Origin: Chaetoderma sp. LZ-2023a
Lineage: Eukaryota > Mollusca > Caudofoveata > Chaetodermatida > Chaetodermatidae
Assembly: GCA_034401795.1 (NCBI GenBank)
Contig: CM067374.1
Coordinates: 92,255,222 to 92,319,221, forward strand
Length of the DNA stretch: 64,000 bases
Direction of reading: 5' to 3'
Position numbers and translations under genes: made by a program. The notes beneath the pieces were generated by a model. That model had not been told where the DNA came from and did not search any database. It worked only from the letters and a program-made list of their open reading frames with translations. Shown here in pieces: positions 1-13,240 of this stretch (its first letter is position 1; each line of letters begins with the position of its first letter).

Positions 1-510
1 TGAGTAGTCTGAATGCATTCGACCACCCAACGAGAGATAGTATCCATGGATGCGGCGCCATAAGGCTTTTTATGGCAGATCCACAGATGTCTATCGTTCG
101 ACCGTAATGAGTCATATGAGATATATGACTACCGGTTGTCTCGGTCGGAGATTGCTCATTCCCTTCAACATCACATTTAACTGGGCCACCTCTGGACTAT
201 CCCTGTTGGCTAGACAAGGGATAACTGATGCCAAAGCTGACTTGTATCCAGCAACTGTGACGGGAGCTAGTCCTCAAAAGAACAGCTCACAGAGAAAGTC
301 TGCTATTTGCTGAATAGTGGATTGAAAGGTATCAATACCCTTTTCTTCACACCAGTCTGCAAATCTGTTAACCTTGTTGTTATATGACTTGAAGGTTGAC
401 CTCCTTCTCGCAGCCGCGATGAAATCAGCAGCCTGTCGAGAAAAGCCTTCCGATGTGGAACGTTGTTTGATAACATCCACGCAGTCAATTTGAACATTTC
501 GGGACGCTCG
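1..510 (-). pseudogene. DIRS-type tyrosine recombinase, broken and partial
   Basis: Minus-strand reading from about 507 to 277 gives the N-terminal SAM-like domain typical of DIRS-element tyrosine recombinases (a 'FKSYNNKVNRFADWCEEKGI' segment followed by 'IADFLCEL'). A frameshift/stop at about 272-276 interrupts it. Reading then resumes in another frame ('GLAPVTVAGYKSALASVIP') to a stop near 110. Close to the window edge a third segment contains 'GAASMDTISRWVVECI', like the C-terminal catalytic part. The central catalytic stretch between these pieces is absent, so an internal deletion is likely. In DIRS elements this enzyme integrates a circular DNA intermediate in place of an integrase. The gene overlaps the end of the RNase H frame, as is usual for the family. 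The left end of the element lies outside the window. Confidence 0.8.
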
Positions 511-2467
511 TGTAGGAAGCGTCCCCTGGCCTGGGAGATTATGTTCGGAATCTCGGGCAACTGCACAGGATTTTCCACCAGCAGATCTAGAAGATCCGTG
601 AACCACGCCCTGCTCGGCCAATACGGCGCTATTAGCAGGACCAGACACGGTTCCTCCCTGACCTTCACCAATACCTTCGGTAGAAGAATGGTAGGTGGGT
701 ACGCGTAAGCGTGCATCCCTCTCCAGCTTATCGCCAGAGCGTCTGTATCGACGGCATTTGGATCTGGAATCGGCGAGACATATGTCATGATTTGAGCATT
801 TTCCTTTGTGGCGAACAAGTCCACGTTGGGTTTGCCCCAATGCTCGAAGATCCGTCGCAGAACCGGAGGGTTGAGGGACCATTCTGTTGGCAGAATTCTC
901 TGTCTGCGAGACAAAGCATCCGCCAGAATGTTCAATCGGCCAGGAATATGAGCTGCTTTCAAAACAACCGAGTAATTCCTGCACCATTGAATCAAGTGCC
1001 ACACTCTGATACACAGAGTGGGCGACCTGGTCCCGCCTTGGCGATTTATATATGATACTACTGTCGAATTGTCTGACCGTATCAATATCACCTTGCGCCT
1101 GATCATCGGAAGGAACTCTTCCAACGCCAGTTCCACTGCCATCATTTCCAACAGATTGATATGCAGCTGACTCCGGGAGAGTCCATGTGCCCGAGACCTG
1201 GTGTTCTCCCAGGCAGGCCCCCCCACCCCTCCAGTGATGCATCCGTGTACACGGACAGCTGGGGGTGGGGTAGATGCAGCGAAACCCCTACTAGGAGATT
1301 CTGACGCTCCTTCCACCATACAAGATGCAACATTATCGGCTCCAAAACTGGTACCAGTTTTGACAGGGGTTCTGTTCTCTGTTTCCACAGAGACATCAGA
1401 TACAACTGGATAGGCCTTCGCATTAGAGCAGCGTACGGGATAACCTGCTCCATGGAGACCATCATGCCCAGCATCTGAAGGAACCGCCTCACCTGAATGT
1501 GGTTTCCCACTCGAAAACTCTTGAGGATGGCTAACAGAGACACCACTCTGGGCTCTGACGGGTACACCCTGCCCTCCCCGAGATCGAATCGCATCCCCAA
1601 ATAAACGAAATGTTGAGTGGGCGTCAACTCGGATTTCTCCTCGTTGACTATCCAGCCTAGATCTGAAAGTAACCTCAGAGTCAGAGCAGTATCCACATTC
1701 AAACTGGCTGCCGAGTCTGCCTTGATCGGCCAGTCGTCTATGTAGGTGTGTAGCGCCACGTTCTCTTTTCTGAGAAACGCTGTCACCGCAAGGACCACTC
1801 TTGTGAAAACCCTCGGAGCTGTCGACAGGCAAAATGGGAGAACAATAAACTCCCATACTTGATTCTGAAACGCAAATCTCAGAAACCTGTAACAACTCCT
1901 GTTCATCAGAATGTGGAAATATGCATCTTTCAGATCGATCGATACACACCACATTCCTTTCCTCAATCCCGCCATTACCGACCTCAGCGTTTCCATCTGG
2001 AACCGAGGCATATGGATAAACCAATTTAATGGCCTGAGATTGAGTATGGGTCTCCATCCCCCTGTGCTCTTGGGGACAAGGAACATGTTTGAATAGAAGC
2101 CTGGAGTGTTCCGGTTTGCTGGTTTTATTGCTCCCTTCAGAAACAAACCCGACACTTCCTTTTGAACGGCTTCTAACTTGTCTGGCTCCCTTGGTACGGG
2201 TGTCCAGACAGGTGCCAAAGACAGATTTTGTGGTGGAAAGTCCCACCACTCCGGCATGTAACCCTGGGATAACCATCCCAGGACCAGACTGTCTGACGTC
2301 ACACCTCGCCAGGCCTCGACGAAACGCATGAGCCTTCCTCCCACCATAGACACCTCGACGTCTAACGGGGTTGTCCGGCTCGCAGTCCGCCTTCCCCCCC
2401 CCCCCTCTTTCTTAACGAGAGAGAGAGAGAACCATTTCGTTCTAGGCACGACGGGTATAACTGGCAC
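303..2467 (-). pseudogene. DIRS-like pol: reverse transcriptase, RNase H and C-terminal methyltransferase-like region (one frameshift)
   Basis: The first frame (2467 down to about 1215) encodes a reverse transcriptase: 'SIDLKDAYFHI' (catalytic block A), 'CLSTAPRVFTR', and the active-site 'YIDD' within 'LHTYIDDWPIK'. A one-base change in the G run at about 1218-1224 moves the reading into the next frame. That frame continues to 303 with RNase H ('LEMMAVELALEEFL', 'IRSDNSTVVSYINRQGG', 'ADALSR') and the conserved DIRS tail ('VDLFATKENAQ', 'AYAYPP', 'LLIAPYWPSRAWF'). This tail is usually described as a DAM-like methyltransferase region. The order gag, RT/RH, YR on the minus strand matches DIRS elements. 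Most probably a dead or nearly dead copy, because both pol and YR are broken. Confidence 0.88.
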
Positions 2468-2524
2468 CGCTGTTCCTGTCGCACAGGCGCGGTCCAGATG
2501 GATATGAAGGGAGCTCTCGTACCC

Positions 2525-4632
2525 TCAGGTACGATCCGGCCCCTTCTGTCCGCCCTTTGAAGACTTACCCTTCCCCTTCCCCTTGCCCTTCCCGCCTCTA
2601 GGGCGGTCAGGAGCAAACTTGGGGAGGGTAGGCGCCTCTACAACCTTCCTGGCTTTCTTCGCCGGTGGCGGCTGAGGAAAGCCAGCTGAAGCAGAAGTCG
2701 CAACAGGCTTAGCTTTCGCCTTGCCCTTATGCTTCTTCTGCTTCTTTGAAGGTTGTCCCGCTAGCGGTTTCCCTACAGCCCCTAGTGCGTGCGCTTGCCG
2801 CACTAGCTCTAGCTGCAGGTTGACCGCTAACCGATTCTGCGCGATACTGACAGTATCCTCTAAGATGCTAGGCCCTGTCAGGGGCGTCCCAAGAAGACGC
2901 TCCCTGACTGCCGTAGCCGGACGCATATGGTCAATGACCATTTGCCTCATGGATTTTGTCACTCGCGCTTGCACCCTTGCCAATGTGTCCATAGACAGCA
3001 CCAGGCCGTCCTTTACGCACGAAAGCGCCACAGGTGGCACAGGGTGCCTTGCCCCCGCTTCAGCCCACACCGACTGAAGAAGACGATACGAGTGGTTGAC
3101 AGCGCTCATAGCTGCCCTCACACCCTCATCGCATAGGGACAGGATTTCCTCTTGATGTACCTGAGCCTTGTCCACAAGTGCCGGACCGGGGCCACCCGCC
3201 CCGGCACTCTGAACGCCCAGTACCCATCGGTCATCCTCGGTGACCGACGGGACTACACCATATCTGTCGTATTCCCCCCGCGGAATACGACATCTTGCCC
3301 GCACCTCCCTGGAGGCCGCAGGGAGCTGACCCTTGGTCATAAGTTTGCTATAAATAGCCTCCAACAATTCTATGAACCGTGGATCCAGTCCCACAGACTG
3401 GATCCGGGCCGCGGGCAAAATCCCCGTCCTGATCGACGCAACCGACGGACGGGGCGCATCTTCATCGGCCGTGGCCGAAACCACAGACGGGTCAACCCTG
3501 GCTAGCCATGCCAGAGCCTCTGACCAATCTATCTCCGATGAAGACACACCCGCAAACACGTCACCCGTTGACGTGTTCACGGGCCTGCCAGCCACGGCCT
3601 CCCGGCAAGGAGCCATGGCTGACACGCCAGACACTCCGGTACCACACGGTTCCGCCGCCACCCCATGAAACACTCCGGTCCATGGGGTAGGTCCGCATGG
3701 AAAACTGTACGGATCCGTAGCCGTCGCAGAACCGTAGCCAGACACGGGTGCCAACGGCACCCCACGTCCGACTGCCGGACCAGGCGAGATAGGCGAGTAC
3801 CACGCCCGGCCCGGCCGACCCGTTACTGTGTCGGCTGGTGCCAAACCAACCATCATGGAACCGGTGCCCGGTACCAGATTAGCCTCAGCCACAGGCGGAG
3901 CCTCTGCCCTGGCTTGCGCCAAGCCAGACAAATGGAGGCCGGTTCCGTCCAGGACGGAATCGACCTCCATATTCTCCACCTGCGGCATCACAGGCCGCAG
4001 CAAACCCTCCTCCTCGGCCTCCTCGTCTTCGGACTCCGAAGAGTCGTCACTAGACGAGGAAACCGTGGAGCCATCCTGGCGGACGGCTCCCACACCTGAC
4101 GGACCGGCCACCGCTACTGGACCACCCGGAGGTGGCCGCAGAGAAACAGAACCCATCTGGCCGGAGCCAAACGGGACTGCCAGGGGTCCGTACAAGACGG
4201 CCCCCTCGGAAACCAGTCCAGAACCCCGTCCGAGGACAGGGTCCGTACCAGGCATGGGGAGAAACTGCCCCCCAACCTTTGGTAGCAGGGACGACACCAG
4301 TGTGGGCAGAACGCTATGCAGAAAACCCTGCATAGCCGGACCAAACCACGCCGGCGGTGCCATCTCCGCCACCTCCAGCTGGGGACATGGAGCACCCCGA
4401 CCGGCCGAACCGGGCGCTCCACGATTTACTCTCGGTCCGCCTGACCCCGCGTCAGACCCAGCCAAGTCCTTCTGGGCAAGGAACTTAACCATCATATCCA
4501 CGGACCACACTGCGCACACATTACACCTATGGTCTAGGTTACAGGGCGAACACCTAAAGCAGACATGGTCCTTAAATACGACTCGTACAAGTTTATGGCA
4601 CTCGTCACATGATGGCGGGGTTGGCTTGGCCT
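2525..4632 (-). CDS. DIRS-like ORF1 (gag-like) protein
   Basis: Open frame of about 700 residues ending at 2525. Near its start, around 4500-4612, it holds a Cys/His cluster (CDECH, CFRCSPC, HRCNVCAVW) that looks like a zinc-binding motif and resembles the N-terminus of DIRS ORF1 proteins. The middle is rich in Gly, Pro, Ser and acidic residues, and the C-terminus is strongly basic (KKQKKHKGKAKAK; GKGKGKGKSSKGG), consistent with nucleic-acid binding. No ATG precedes the Cys cluster in this frame: the frame opens after a stop near 4633, so the true start is lost, non-canonical or upstream. It lies about 60 bases upstream of the pol frame. Gag-like proteins package element RNA. Confidence 0.75.
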
Positions 4633-4639
4633 ATAAAAC

Positions 4640-5578
4640 AAGCACAAACCTACAATTACAAGCGGAACGAGACCCTGATGGAAGGCAGACAATTAATTTT
4701 CAAATAATTTGACTCATAAATTAACCGTATCCCTCCCGCACCCCACCCCGCCACGTTACAACAAAGATCGCATTGACTACGACGACAAGAACGAAGCGGG
4801 CATAAAAACACACCCATATTAGATCCTCCAGGATGTGTAACGGCTCCAGGAATCATATCTCATAGCATTCGGGGTATATTTACCAATCAATATAAATTAT
4901 ACTCCCTAACGAAAGCCAGACGATATGTGAAGAAAACAACAAAATGTATAACAAACTGCTGTATCACACGGTAAAACCGCAGACCACGCATCTACTCAAG
5001 AATTTTGAAACCACCGATCATTGCAAACCGATCGTGATCGCACGTAAACTTGAACATTCTAAAGTTTCCGGTACCATTTTTAGTACGCAGCACCCAGAAC
5101 GAGATGCGCGAATTAATGAAAAATTTTCTTCACATGAACATCCGAGCGAACCGGGTGTGACGTCACCCACTCGGATCCTACGGAGAACGACGTCAGCCGA
5201 TATTCGTGTTAGAAATACCGTAGCAAACACCTATTTTCATATCTGCCGATCGCCTGTTGGGGTTAAAGAAGGCGATCGTCTGGCATATATCGTTGTTAGC
5301 ATACGTCCCAGATTCTCTGGGGTCAGAAATCAGGACATGCGACACAGCGAAATTTAGAGACCTAAGTCTTTTAACTATGGATAATAAAGAATGATACAAC
5401 CTGGTTTTCATTGGCGGTATTCTCCATAGTATCCAGTTAAATCCTCAAGAACGCACAAACTGTCACTTCACAGACAAAGACTTAGATTTCTTTAACAAAA
5501 GACACTAAAAATCTTCTCCTGCAAAAAGCATGTATTGCTTTTGTTGCTGTGCAAACAAGAATGAGTTCTATGGTAAAA
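4640..5578. other. No gene recognised; upstream flank of the DIRS-like element
   Basis: The 5' terminal repeat of the DIRS-like element should lie here, but I cannot delimit it without its partner copy, which is outside the window. An open frame at 4944-5357 (+, 137 codons) has no recognisable domain and may be chance. Confidence 0.35.
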
Positions 5579-5608
5579 GGGTACTCGGCAGTTGGGAGCC
5601 GAGTACCC
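5579..5608. repeat. Perfect 11-bp inverted repeat (hairpin)
   Basis: GGGTACTCGGC, an 8-base loop, then GCCGAGTACCC. A perfect, GC-rich stem in AT-rich surroundings. Function unknown; it could be a transposon end or a hairpin in a transcript. Confidence 0.8.
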
Positions 5609-8369
5609 GGTTCCCAGGAGTCGGTAAAGCTTTCTAAGTCTATAATCCTAGAGCCGCTGTCAAGGCCAGCTGTATTTCAGAAGTAACAGAATGGTGAGTA
5701 TTGATCGAAGGAGAATGAGTGGTTGTCCTGTACAGACACACCTTGAAAATCTATCCAGCACACGTTGCACCGCTATATGCATCTATTACAATGTGGTACT
5801 ACCAGTAATTCAGTGCCGGATTGGAGACCCTCACATCACACTGAAACAACCTATTTTTGCAGCCCAAACTTGGGCTAAAACTGAAATGTACAAATTGGCG
5901 AAGCCAGTACTGTAGGTTAGCTGAAAGCACACTAGAATTCTTTGGACAGGGCGTACGCAAAAGTACATCTCATATCGGTACTCGTACTCAAACTTATATT
6001 GTGAGCCGTCCTAGAGCCACGATTATATCTCGCCATAACTTATCCGTACAACAACTGAAAAGTGGAAAAACAACTCCTATTATAGTAGTGCCGAAAAACT
6101 ATGCTACCTCGCTTCCAGTCATCCATTTGCGTTGAAAGGACTGTGTCAACCTGTTTCCGTTTAAGCCAAAATCATGGCATCACTCGAATTACGTGTACGA
6201 TCGAGCAGATTCTTCTGGGCTGATCTTGTTAATTCTGTTGCATCTATCTTCACTCTTCTGAACATTGCTTGCCATGGAGCACCTGAGCTTGCTGCACAGT
6301 TCGTCTTGTGCCGAACTTCAACTACTTCGCGAAGCTTTCGTATTCCTTTGTCGAACTGTCATGCTGCGTCCAACGTCATCCACCTGCGTCGCTCAACAGA
6401 CTTGGACCTCCTCATACAGTTGTTCTTCACTACAACCGTAATACTTGATTGTCTTTTACCCACTGTAAAGATTTTTCTGTGCCAATTGAAACCCAGCATA
6501 TATTTTCACTTTCATGTGCCGATGACTAACAGACAGGCCAACTTCAGTCTTTCTTTTTCCTTGCATAATTCTTAAGTTACGCCGGCGACTACTAGGCATA
6601 TTTTTATGGCCAATTACGGCCTATTGTTAAATAACCATTTGTCTCATTTTTTACGACCTGTGCTGTTCTTCTTTTTAGAACTCATGTATAAGTATATCAT
6701 TGCCACAAATCATTATATGTTATATATTATACTTGATAACTCACCAACAATAATGCACTAACCGTAAGTAGTCTTAATATCAACACGCCACACTAGGAAA
6801 CCCTTCTTGTTCCTAAAAACGACACAAGTTTGATATAATCTAACCTAGGTAGTATCTCAGCTATTTGCGTTAGAACTCTGTCAACAAGCCGAGCCGGTTG
6901 CTGGATTTAATAAGTGGCAGTTTATTGTAAAGTCAGCTTCAAGTGCGACAAACGTCTAGTGGCTAAATACCTGCAAATGTGTCCAAAAAGGGCCATAAAA
7001 GATCCACCAGCAATCGTCTCACTTTGTGACTAACTCTGGCCATTCTTCAGCCAATTACATTATATTATATTTACCAAAGTATGAATTTACTGTGAACTAA
7101 GTTATTAATTATCGGCCTTAGCAGTGAACCTTGGGCAACTTGCATTTAACCCTAAATTCATGTCTAACCGTTAACTCCTAGGAATCAGGTCTATACATAG
7201 GCTCGCAGCAAAAAACACACCAGGCAGACCAACTCTGTGGTGACTTAGAAGGGTCGAGTGGGCTCTCCATGCTTTCTGAGCAAGTCTCTCATGGTCTGTC
7301 AGGAGTTTCTTCGGCTAAGCCATAAATAGTTCACGGTGCTTCTAAATGCTTTTGTATTGTCTTGTCCTTGTCTTGTCTTATTTGTGGTTACGTCAGACAC
7401 TCGGTTAGGAGTTGCTCTTCGGCTCCAGTACCGGTCGCCCTGTTAACCTTATAACGTGCAGTGTGCTTGTTGGTGAGTCCTACGGGAGGCCAGAGCTAAC
7501 CTTGGTCAAGCAGACAAAACCTGTTTTAAACTGTAGGCTAGGGTGATAGGCCTCTGTGGCACCAATATCTGTGTTCAACAAAAACATTAGATAGTATCCT
7601 CTTGAAGGACCGCTAACTAGAGCGGCATCTACCTAGCTTAATTAGTATGGAGATTCGGCCTGACCAATATCTGCAGAGAGTGACCAGCGGTTTCCTGTAA
7701 AACAGCATACACCGCATGTATAAAAGTCACGCAAGCACGTCCCAATACACTCTTTGTTTTACTCAACTTCGGTTGGACGGACATATATAAACGGAGGCCG
7801 CCATGAGGCATTTCCTCTCGCTTCAGCGAAAGTTTTCTTAGCTAGGAAGAGTTATTTTTGTATATTTTCTATATAGATTACATTAAGCCATGGAAATCCT
7901 TGGTGACCTTCCGTCTCTATTTTTCATCTAGGTATTGTAGGATAAGTAAGCGTAGTTGATATTTATCATCTAGGACTTATAACTCTCACCAAACCAGCCA
8001 GTCGAACGTCGGCTCAACCCGACATAAAACAGCCTTTGGCAGCACCACTGATTGCGCTGAACTACGACTTTGTCAAAACAGAATAAATCAGCGATATCAT
8101 GTATAAGCGACATACGGGGCTCACGCATAGCACAGATGTGACGGTGTTATGCAACCACGATGCACGCAGGAATGCTTGTACGGTCTTAATGGAACGTGAT
8201 CATTCTGACGATCCTCGAGATCAGCTTTTGTACTCATTGGAGCATCTGACTCCCACCTCCAACGAATGGGAAACCCCCGAGAGCTAACCACCGAATCTGT
8301 TGGGACAATCCATACCTTGCGCACGGACCGGAGTATCTACAAGGAACAACTCGGTTGTGCCAACGCTAC
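5609..8369. other. Intergenic stretch without a recognised gene
   Basis: No domain-bearing reading frame seen on either strand. An open frame at 6174-6575 (+, 133 codons) gives a product with no motif I recognise. The sequence is AT-rich, without clear tandem repeats or tRNA-like structures. Confidence 0.4.
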
Positions 8370-8535
8370 ACATAATCAACTATGTGACGTGTAGGATGAC
8401 ATCAGAATCAATGATGTCATGAATGACAAGATAAGTTTGTCACGAAGACTTAGTTGATGACAGACTAAGTGTTGTTGTATGAATTGTACGTCTTTACTAT
8501 TTAATAAATATGCTGTTGAAAATCTGAAAAGGTCA
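8370..8535 (+). repeat. Partial copy of the internal-inverted-repeat element
   Basis: Matches the first half of the copies at 12892, 16461, 18040 (inverted) and 22395 (inverted): 'gatgtcatgaatgac', a run ending 'ctatttaataaatatgctgtt', then divergence. Confidence 0.65.
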
Positions 8536-8744
8536 AGGTCATTGTGACACTGGTAGAAACTTTATTATTTTTTACATTAACATTTTCCATTTAACTCGAC
8601 TTTTCTGTTTATATCTCAGGTTTAGTTAATCATATTGGACTCAAATTTGGACACATGCCTCATTATAATTACACGGCATCACGCAATGATTTTTTTTATC
8701 AAAAGGTCAAAGGTGAAGATTCCTGATGCATAGCGACCGTCTGT

Positions 8745-10660
8745 TATCTGTCATTCATCCATCACCCTTTGTTTAAAAACGCTACTCCTCATTAACCGCT
8801 TGATGGATTTCGACCTAATTTGGCTGGATGAGGGTAGGCTTCAGAATTTTGATTGGTCAATTTTTTGGGTTAAGATGTTACATTTTATGAAAAATTTAAT
8901 GGAAATTATCAACGCACTAGGCTACTCATTAACCGCTTGGCGAATTTCAACCTAATTTGGCTGGAAGGACCCTAATGCGTTTGGTTTTAGAACATGTATA
9001 CAGAATTGTGATTGGTCAATTTATTTGTATGAAAATCGTTGATTTATGTGATTTATGAAAAATTTACCGAAAATTGTCAAAACTCTACTCCTTATTAACC
9101 GCTACTTTGGCTGGAATGACCTCTATGGGGCTATGCTTCAGAAGCTATATACAGAATTTTGATTGGTGAAGTTTTATGGTGAAACCCGTAGATTTTTTGA
9201 AAAATTTACTGAAAATTGTCAATACGCTACTCTTCATTAACCGTTTGGCAGATTTCAACTTACTTTGGCTGGAAGGACCTTATGGACATATGCTTCGGAA
9301 CTTATATACAGAATTTTGATTGGTCAAGTTTTTTTTGTGAAAACCTTAGATTTTATGAAAAATTTACTGGAAATTGTCAAACCTCCTCATTCACCGCTTG
9401 GCAGATTTCAACTTACTGTGGCTGGAATGACCTTATGGGTATATGCTTCAGAACTTATATACAGAATTTTGATTGTTCACTTTTTTGGTGAAAACCTTAG
9501 AATTTAGGAACACCTTAGCGGAAATTGTCTGAACGTTGCTCATCATTAAACGCTTGAAAGATTTCAGCCGTATTTGGCCAGACAGACCCTATCACGGTAG
9601 GCTCCAGAACATGTATTCAGAATCTTAATGGGTAAATGTTTTTGATGAAATCATAAATTTTATGAAAAATCTACAGGAAATTGTCAAAATGCGTCTTCTC
9701 CATAACTGCTTGGTGGATTTATCCAAATTTGGCTGGAATGATTCTATAGTGGTTGGCTCTAGAACTTCTATTCAGAATTTTGGTTAGTCGATGTTTTGGT
9801 GGCCATTTGGATTTTTTGAAAATTCCAGAACCATTTAAAATGCTACCCCTTAATTAGCAGACCAGTTTCAACATATCAGACGAGAATTTTGATTAGTCAA
9901 TTTCTTTGGTGGCCATCTTGGATTTTTTCGAAAATTTTCCATCATGTCTACCGGTATTTAAATGCAAATGGTTCAAATCCTAATGTGCCAGGTTAGCGTT
10001 ACAGGGCCTCTTGTTGATAAGGCCTATATTTATTTTACGTTTGAAGTCATTCATTGCAAAATCATAAAGCCGAGTTTCATCGTTGCATTGCAACCACATT
10101 TCTGGTTTTAAATGTACCGGAAATTATTGTCAAAATGCTTGTCCTCCTTAGCTGTTTAACATATTTCAACCAAATTTGGCTAGACGTATTCTACAGTGGT
10201 AGGCTCTGGACCATCTACTCAGAGTTTTGATTGGTCAATGTTTTGGGTAAAAATCTTAGGTTTTAGGAACAATCTACTGTAAATTGTCAAAAAGCTTCTG
10301 TTTTGCTTGACATATCTTATCCAAATTTGTCTAGAGGAACCCTATCATGGTAGGCTCCAGAACTTCTATTCAAAATTTTGTTTGGTCAACTTTTGGGGTG
10401 AATATCTTGGATTTTATGAAAAATTCACCGGAAATTGTCCAAATCTGTAACCACCTTTTGCATGATTTCAACCAAATTTGGCTGGAAGGATTCTATGATG
10501 GTAGGCTCCAGAACCTCTATTCAGAATTTTGATTGGTAATTTTTGGGGTTGAGAATCTTAGATTTTATGAAATTTACTGAAAATTGTCAAAATGCTTCTT
10601 ATCTGTTTCACAGATTTCAATCAAATTTGCCTAGGTTTCGTGCTTCAGCGGGTGGGAAGA
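8745..10660 (+). repeat. Array of ~155-bp degenerate repeat (family R1)
   Basis: About a dozen units, each with 'cattaaccgcttgg', 'atttcaacc', 'tttggctggaagga', 'tatacagaattttgattgg' and 'gaaaatttaccggaaattgtc'. Units are diverged and spaced roughly 150-160 bases. A terminus-like block at about 9935-10015 contains 'aaatggttcaaatcctaat' and 'gggcctcttgtt', a type of repeat end familiar from mollusc genomes. Small frames here are repeats of one another, not genes. Confidence 0.85.
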
Positions 10661-10904
10661 TATCGTAGATAGGTATGCTACTAGCTTGGCTTGGATGGTT
10701 GATGGATTTTTCATTTGGGCCGTGATGATTACCTTTGGATTGAATAATGAAAGCAGGAATGTATTACTGGAAATTTATTTTAACCATAGAATTTGCAATG
10801 GCGGAAAGTTAACTTGAATTTTAAACATATAGAATTTGCAATGGCAGAAAGTTAACTTGAATCAAAACAGTGATCTATATGGTATATAGGAGTAATAGGA
10901 GGAA

Positions 10905-11098
10905 GATCATGAAGAGAAGCAACATGGTGATCGCGGGAATGAGGAACAGCAGTAGGAGCAGCAGCAGAATGGGTTTGAGTGCTAGTAGTAGAAAGAGAAG
11001 AGGAGGGTGAGGAGGAACAACAATGGGATTTTGAGTAGTAGTAGTAGTAGTAGTCGGTAGTAGTAGTAGTATGAGTAGTGATATATATATATATATTA
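10905..11098. repeat. Simple repeats: (AGT)n-like then (AT)n
   Basis: Imperfect agtagtagt/aggaggagc repeats, followed by 'gtgatatatatatatatat' near 11083-11098. The poly-Tyr/Ser frames on the minus strand are produced by this low complexity. Confidence 0.9.
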
Positions 11099-12890
11099 AC
11101 CCTCTGAACCCGAAAGACCAAATACGAAGATTCATTTACAGTATGCAAAATATATGTTTGAATATTTTGAAATCAATTTGACAGAAAACTCTTACTGCCT
11201 ATGGCAGCAACAGGTTCAGTTAAAATTTGAATCAATATATCCAACAGCTCACCTTTACGGTTGATTTGAAATTGAAATACTGGGACGGTAACGTTGAAAG
11301 GGTGAATAAAATCGATATACGAACAATAAATTCACTTACAAATGGCTCACAAATTATTTAACAGACATTCGTATTACTCCATGTATTTGGTTTGGAATTT
11401 GTGTATAATTTCTGGCATGTGTTTTGAAAACATGGCCACTGGAAACTGTTGTTCTGTAAAACAGCAACAGCATTCAGTAGCACAATTTTAGAAACACACA
11501 CACACACGCACGCGCACGCACGCACACACACACACGAGGCTATATAAAATTTTGACATCATAGAGGCTATATAAAATTTTGACATCATATTCATATTGAA
11601 AACAATGGTGCCTCAAGATGCCTGTTTAGGGCAACAGTAGCGGTCAGCAATGCCGTGCCCAAAAAGCACAAAAGCTTGTTTAAATTATAATAGCAGTATA
11701 AATCACTTTCTGTTATAAGAAATGTCTCAATTTATCTTTCAAATGCTATCTATGAATCTATTAAATATTTAAGTGTTAGATTTAATGTTAAATGTGTCTG
11801 TTAACTTGAATCTAAACCGATGCATTTCTGAGAATGTCATCCGGTTTTGTTCGAGCTAACTGACCACCGCTTCTATTTCAAATTCTCATTTTCATTGGCT
11901 GATGCATTGATGATCAAATCCAGCACTGATTTCAAAATGGTTTTTGATTGGATATCTTTCCATACTCTCTAAACAGTTAGTATTTTAATTTTGGTAATAT
12001 TTCCACATTTTCATGTTTTGACAGGTAAATAAGTCATTATGTTGGCAAACTGTGATGTCTGGATTTAGCCTTGTTTGAAAGAGGTATTAAACTCGCCCAG
12101 ATGTCAAGCTGATTCTGCACAGACCTATAGCTGACACCCAACAATAGTAGACATTAATGGCTACTAATGCAAGAGCTCCAGCTATGGTTTACACATCTGA
12201 CCCTTGTCCCCCTATAGGAGTTTGAAGGCATTATTATTGAGCTGTAATTAAGTAGGGCTGCCTATTTTGAAAATGTTTATGCTGAGAGCCATTGTTGTGG
12301 ATGACAGCAATAACTCACAGTTTAACTATCTTCAAATTACCAGCACCCTGAACATTCAGTTCTTGTAATTTCTATATTTATTTTCATAGCTATTTCTTTG
12401 GTCATTCAGGGTTAAGTAGTTCATGTATAGAACCTTTCTCCACATAATTTCAACAAAGACAGGTCAAGACTTATGCCTATTAAAAATCCATTCCCTCATT
12501 CATTCTTCCAATTCATGTATTTATTTATTTATTTTATATATTTATTTTAACCAAAAATCCTTAAACTTCATTAATACAAAGAAATTTAAAAAATCAGCAG
12601 CTTACATCATATACAAAATATTTCATGAAGCATGGGTATACAACAAAATTACTTCATGTATCAAAATGATGCATAAGGTACATTGTATATATTTACAATT
12701 AACATATTTCAAAATAACACATAAAATGGCTGGCAGGTGTATATATCAAGAGCTATTCATTTCTAAAGCTTTGATACATTACAATGTATATCATTAGTGA
12801 ACCGTTTCAATACTTAATCCTTTATGACACTTTTCTTATAATAATCTGCTTAGGATTTTGACTCAATTCACCTTTCCAGAGTACACACCC
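11099..12890. other. Intergenic; CA repeat and a 26-bp direct duplication
   Basis: A (CA)n/(CG)n tract lies at about 11493-11535. It is followed by a direct duplication of a 26-base unit starting 'gaggctatataaaatttt' (11536 and 11563). A diverged piece of the inverted-repeat element may lie at about 11155-11290. The rest is AT-rich with no recognisable gene. Confidence 0.55.
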
Positions 12891-12891
12891 A

Positions 12892-13240
12892 TCATATGAC
12901 GTCATAATGAACTGCGTGGTGTGTACAATGACATCATAATGACTGACGTCGATAAGTACGTCACGAACGCATATTTGATGACGGTCTATGGGCTGTTGTA
13001 CAAATTGTTTGCTTTTACTATTTAATAAATATTCTGTTTGATATTTTGAAACTAATTTGACTGGGCGCTGCCAACAGCACCCAGTCCAATTAGTTACAAA
13101 ATATTCAACAGCTTCCCTGTATAGTTTTCAGGAAATTAATAGCTAGGGCATTCGGGGATCGATCAATCCCAACACGGCGAGGTGTGGGTGGAGCTTAGCT
13201 AGTGATGGGCGGGGCATAGCTAAAAATGGAAAGGTCCATT
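12892..13240 (+). mobile_element. Short non-autonomous element with internal inverted repeat (copy a)
   Basis: Starts at 'catatgacgtcataat' and ends near 'ggaaaggtccatt'. Its centre holds an inverted repeat: 'atattttgaaactaatttga' and, about 25 bases later, the complement 'ccaattagttacaaaatatt'. A '(g)ggcggggcatagctaaaaatgg' block closes it. The same ~350-base unit occurs at 16461-16815 and, inverted, at 17690-18040 and 22066-22395. SINE- or MITE-like; no coding capacity. Confidence 0.75.

Noticed and set aside
3828..4712. 294-codon plus-strand frame
   Set aside because: Shadow of the GC-rich DIRS gag frame on the opposite strand; no domain.
6174..6575. 133-codon plus-strand frame as a gene
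   Set aside because: No recognisable domain or neighbouring exon signals; composition like the surrounding DNA.
10852..11148. Tyr/Ser/Leu-rich minus-strand frames
   Set aside because: Low-complexity AGT/AT repeats.
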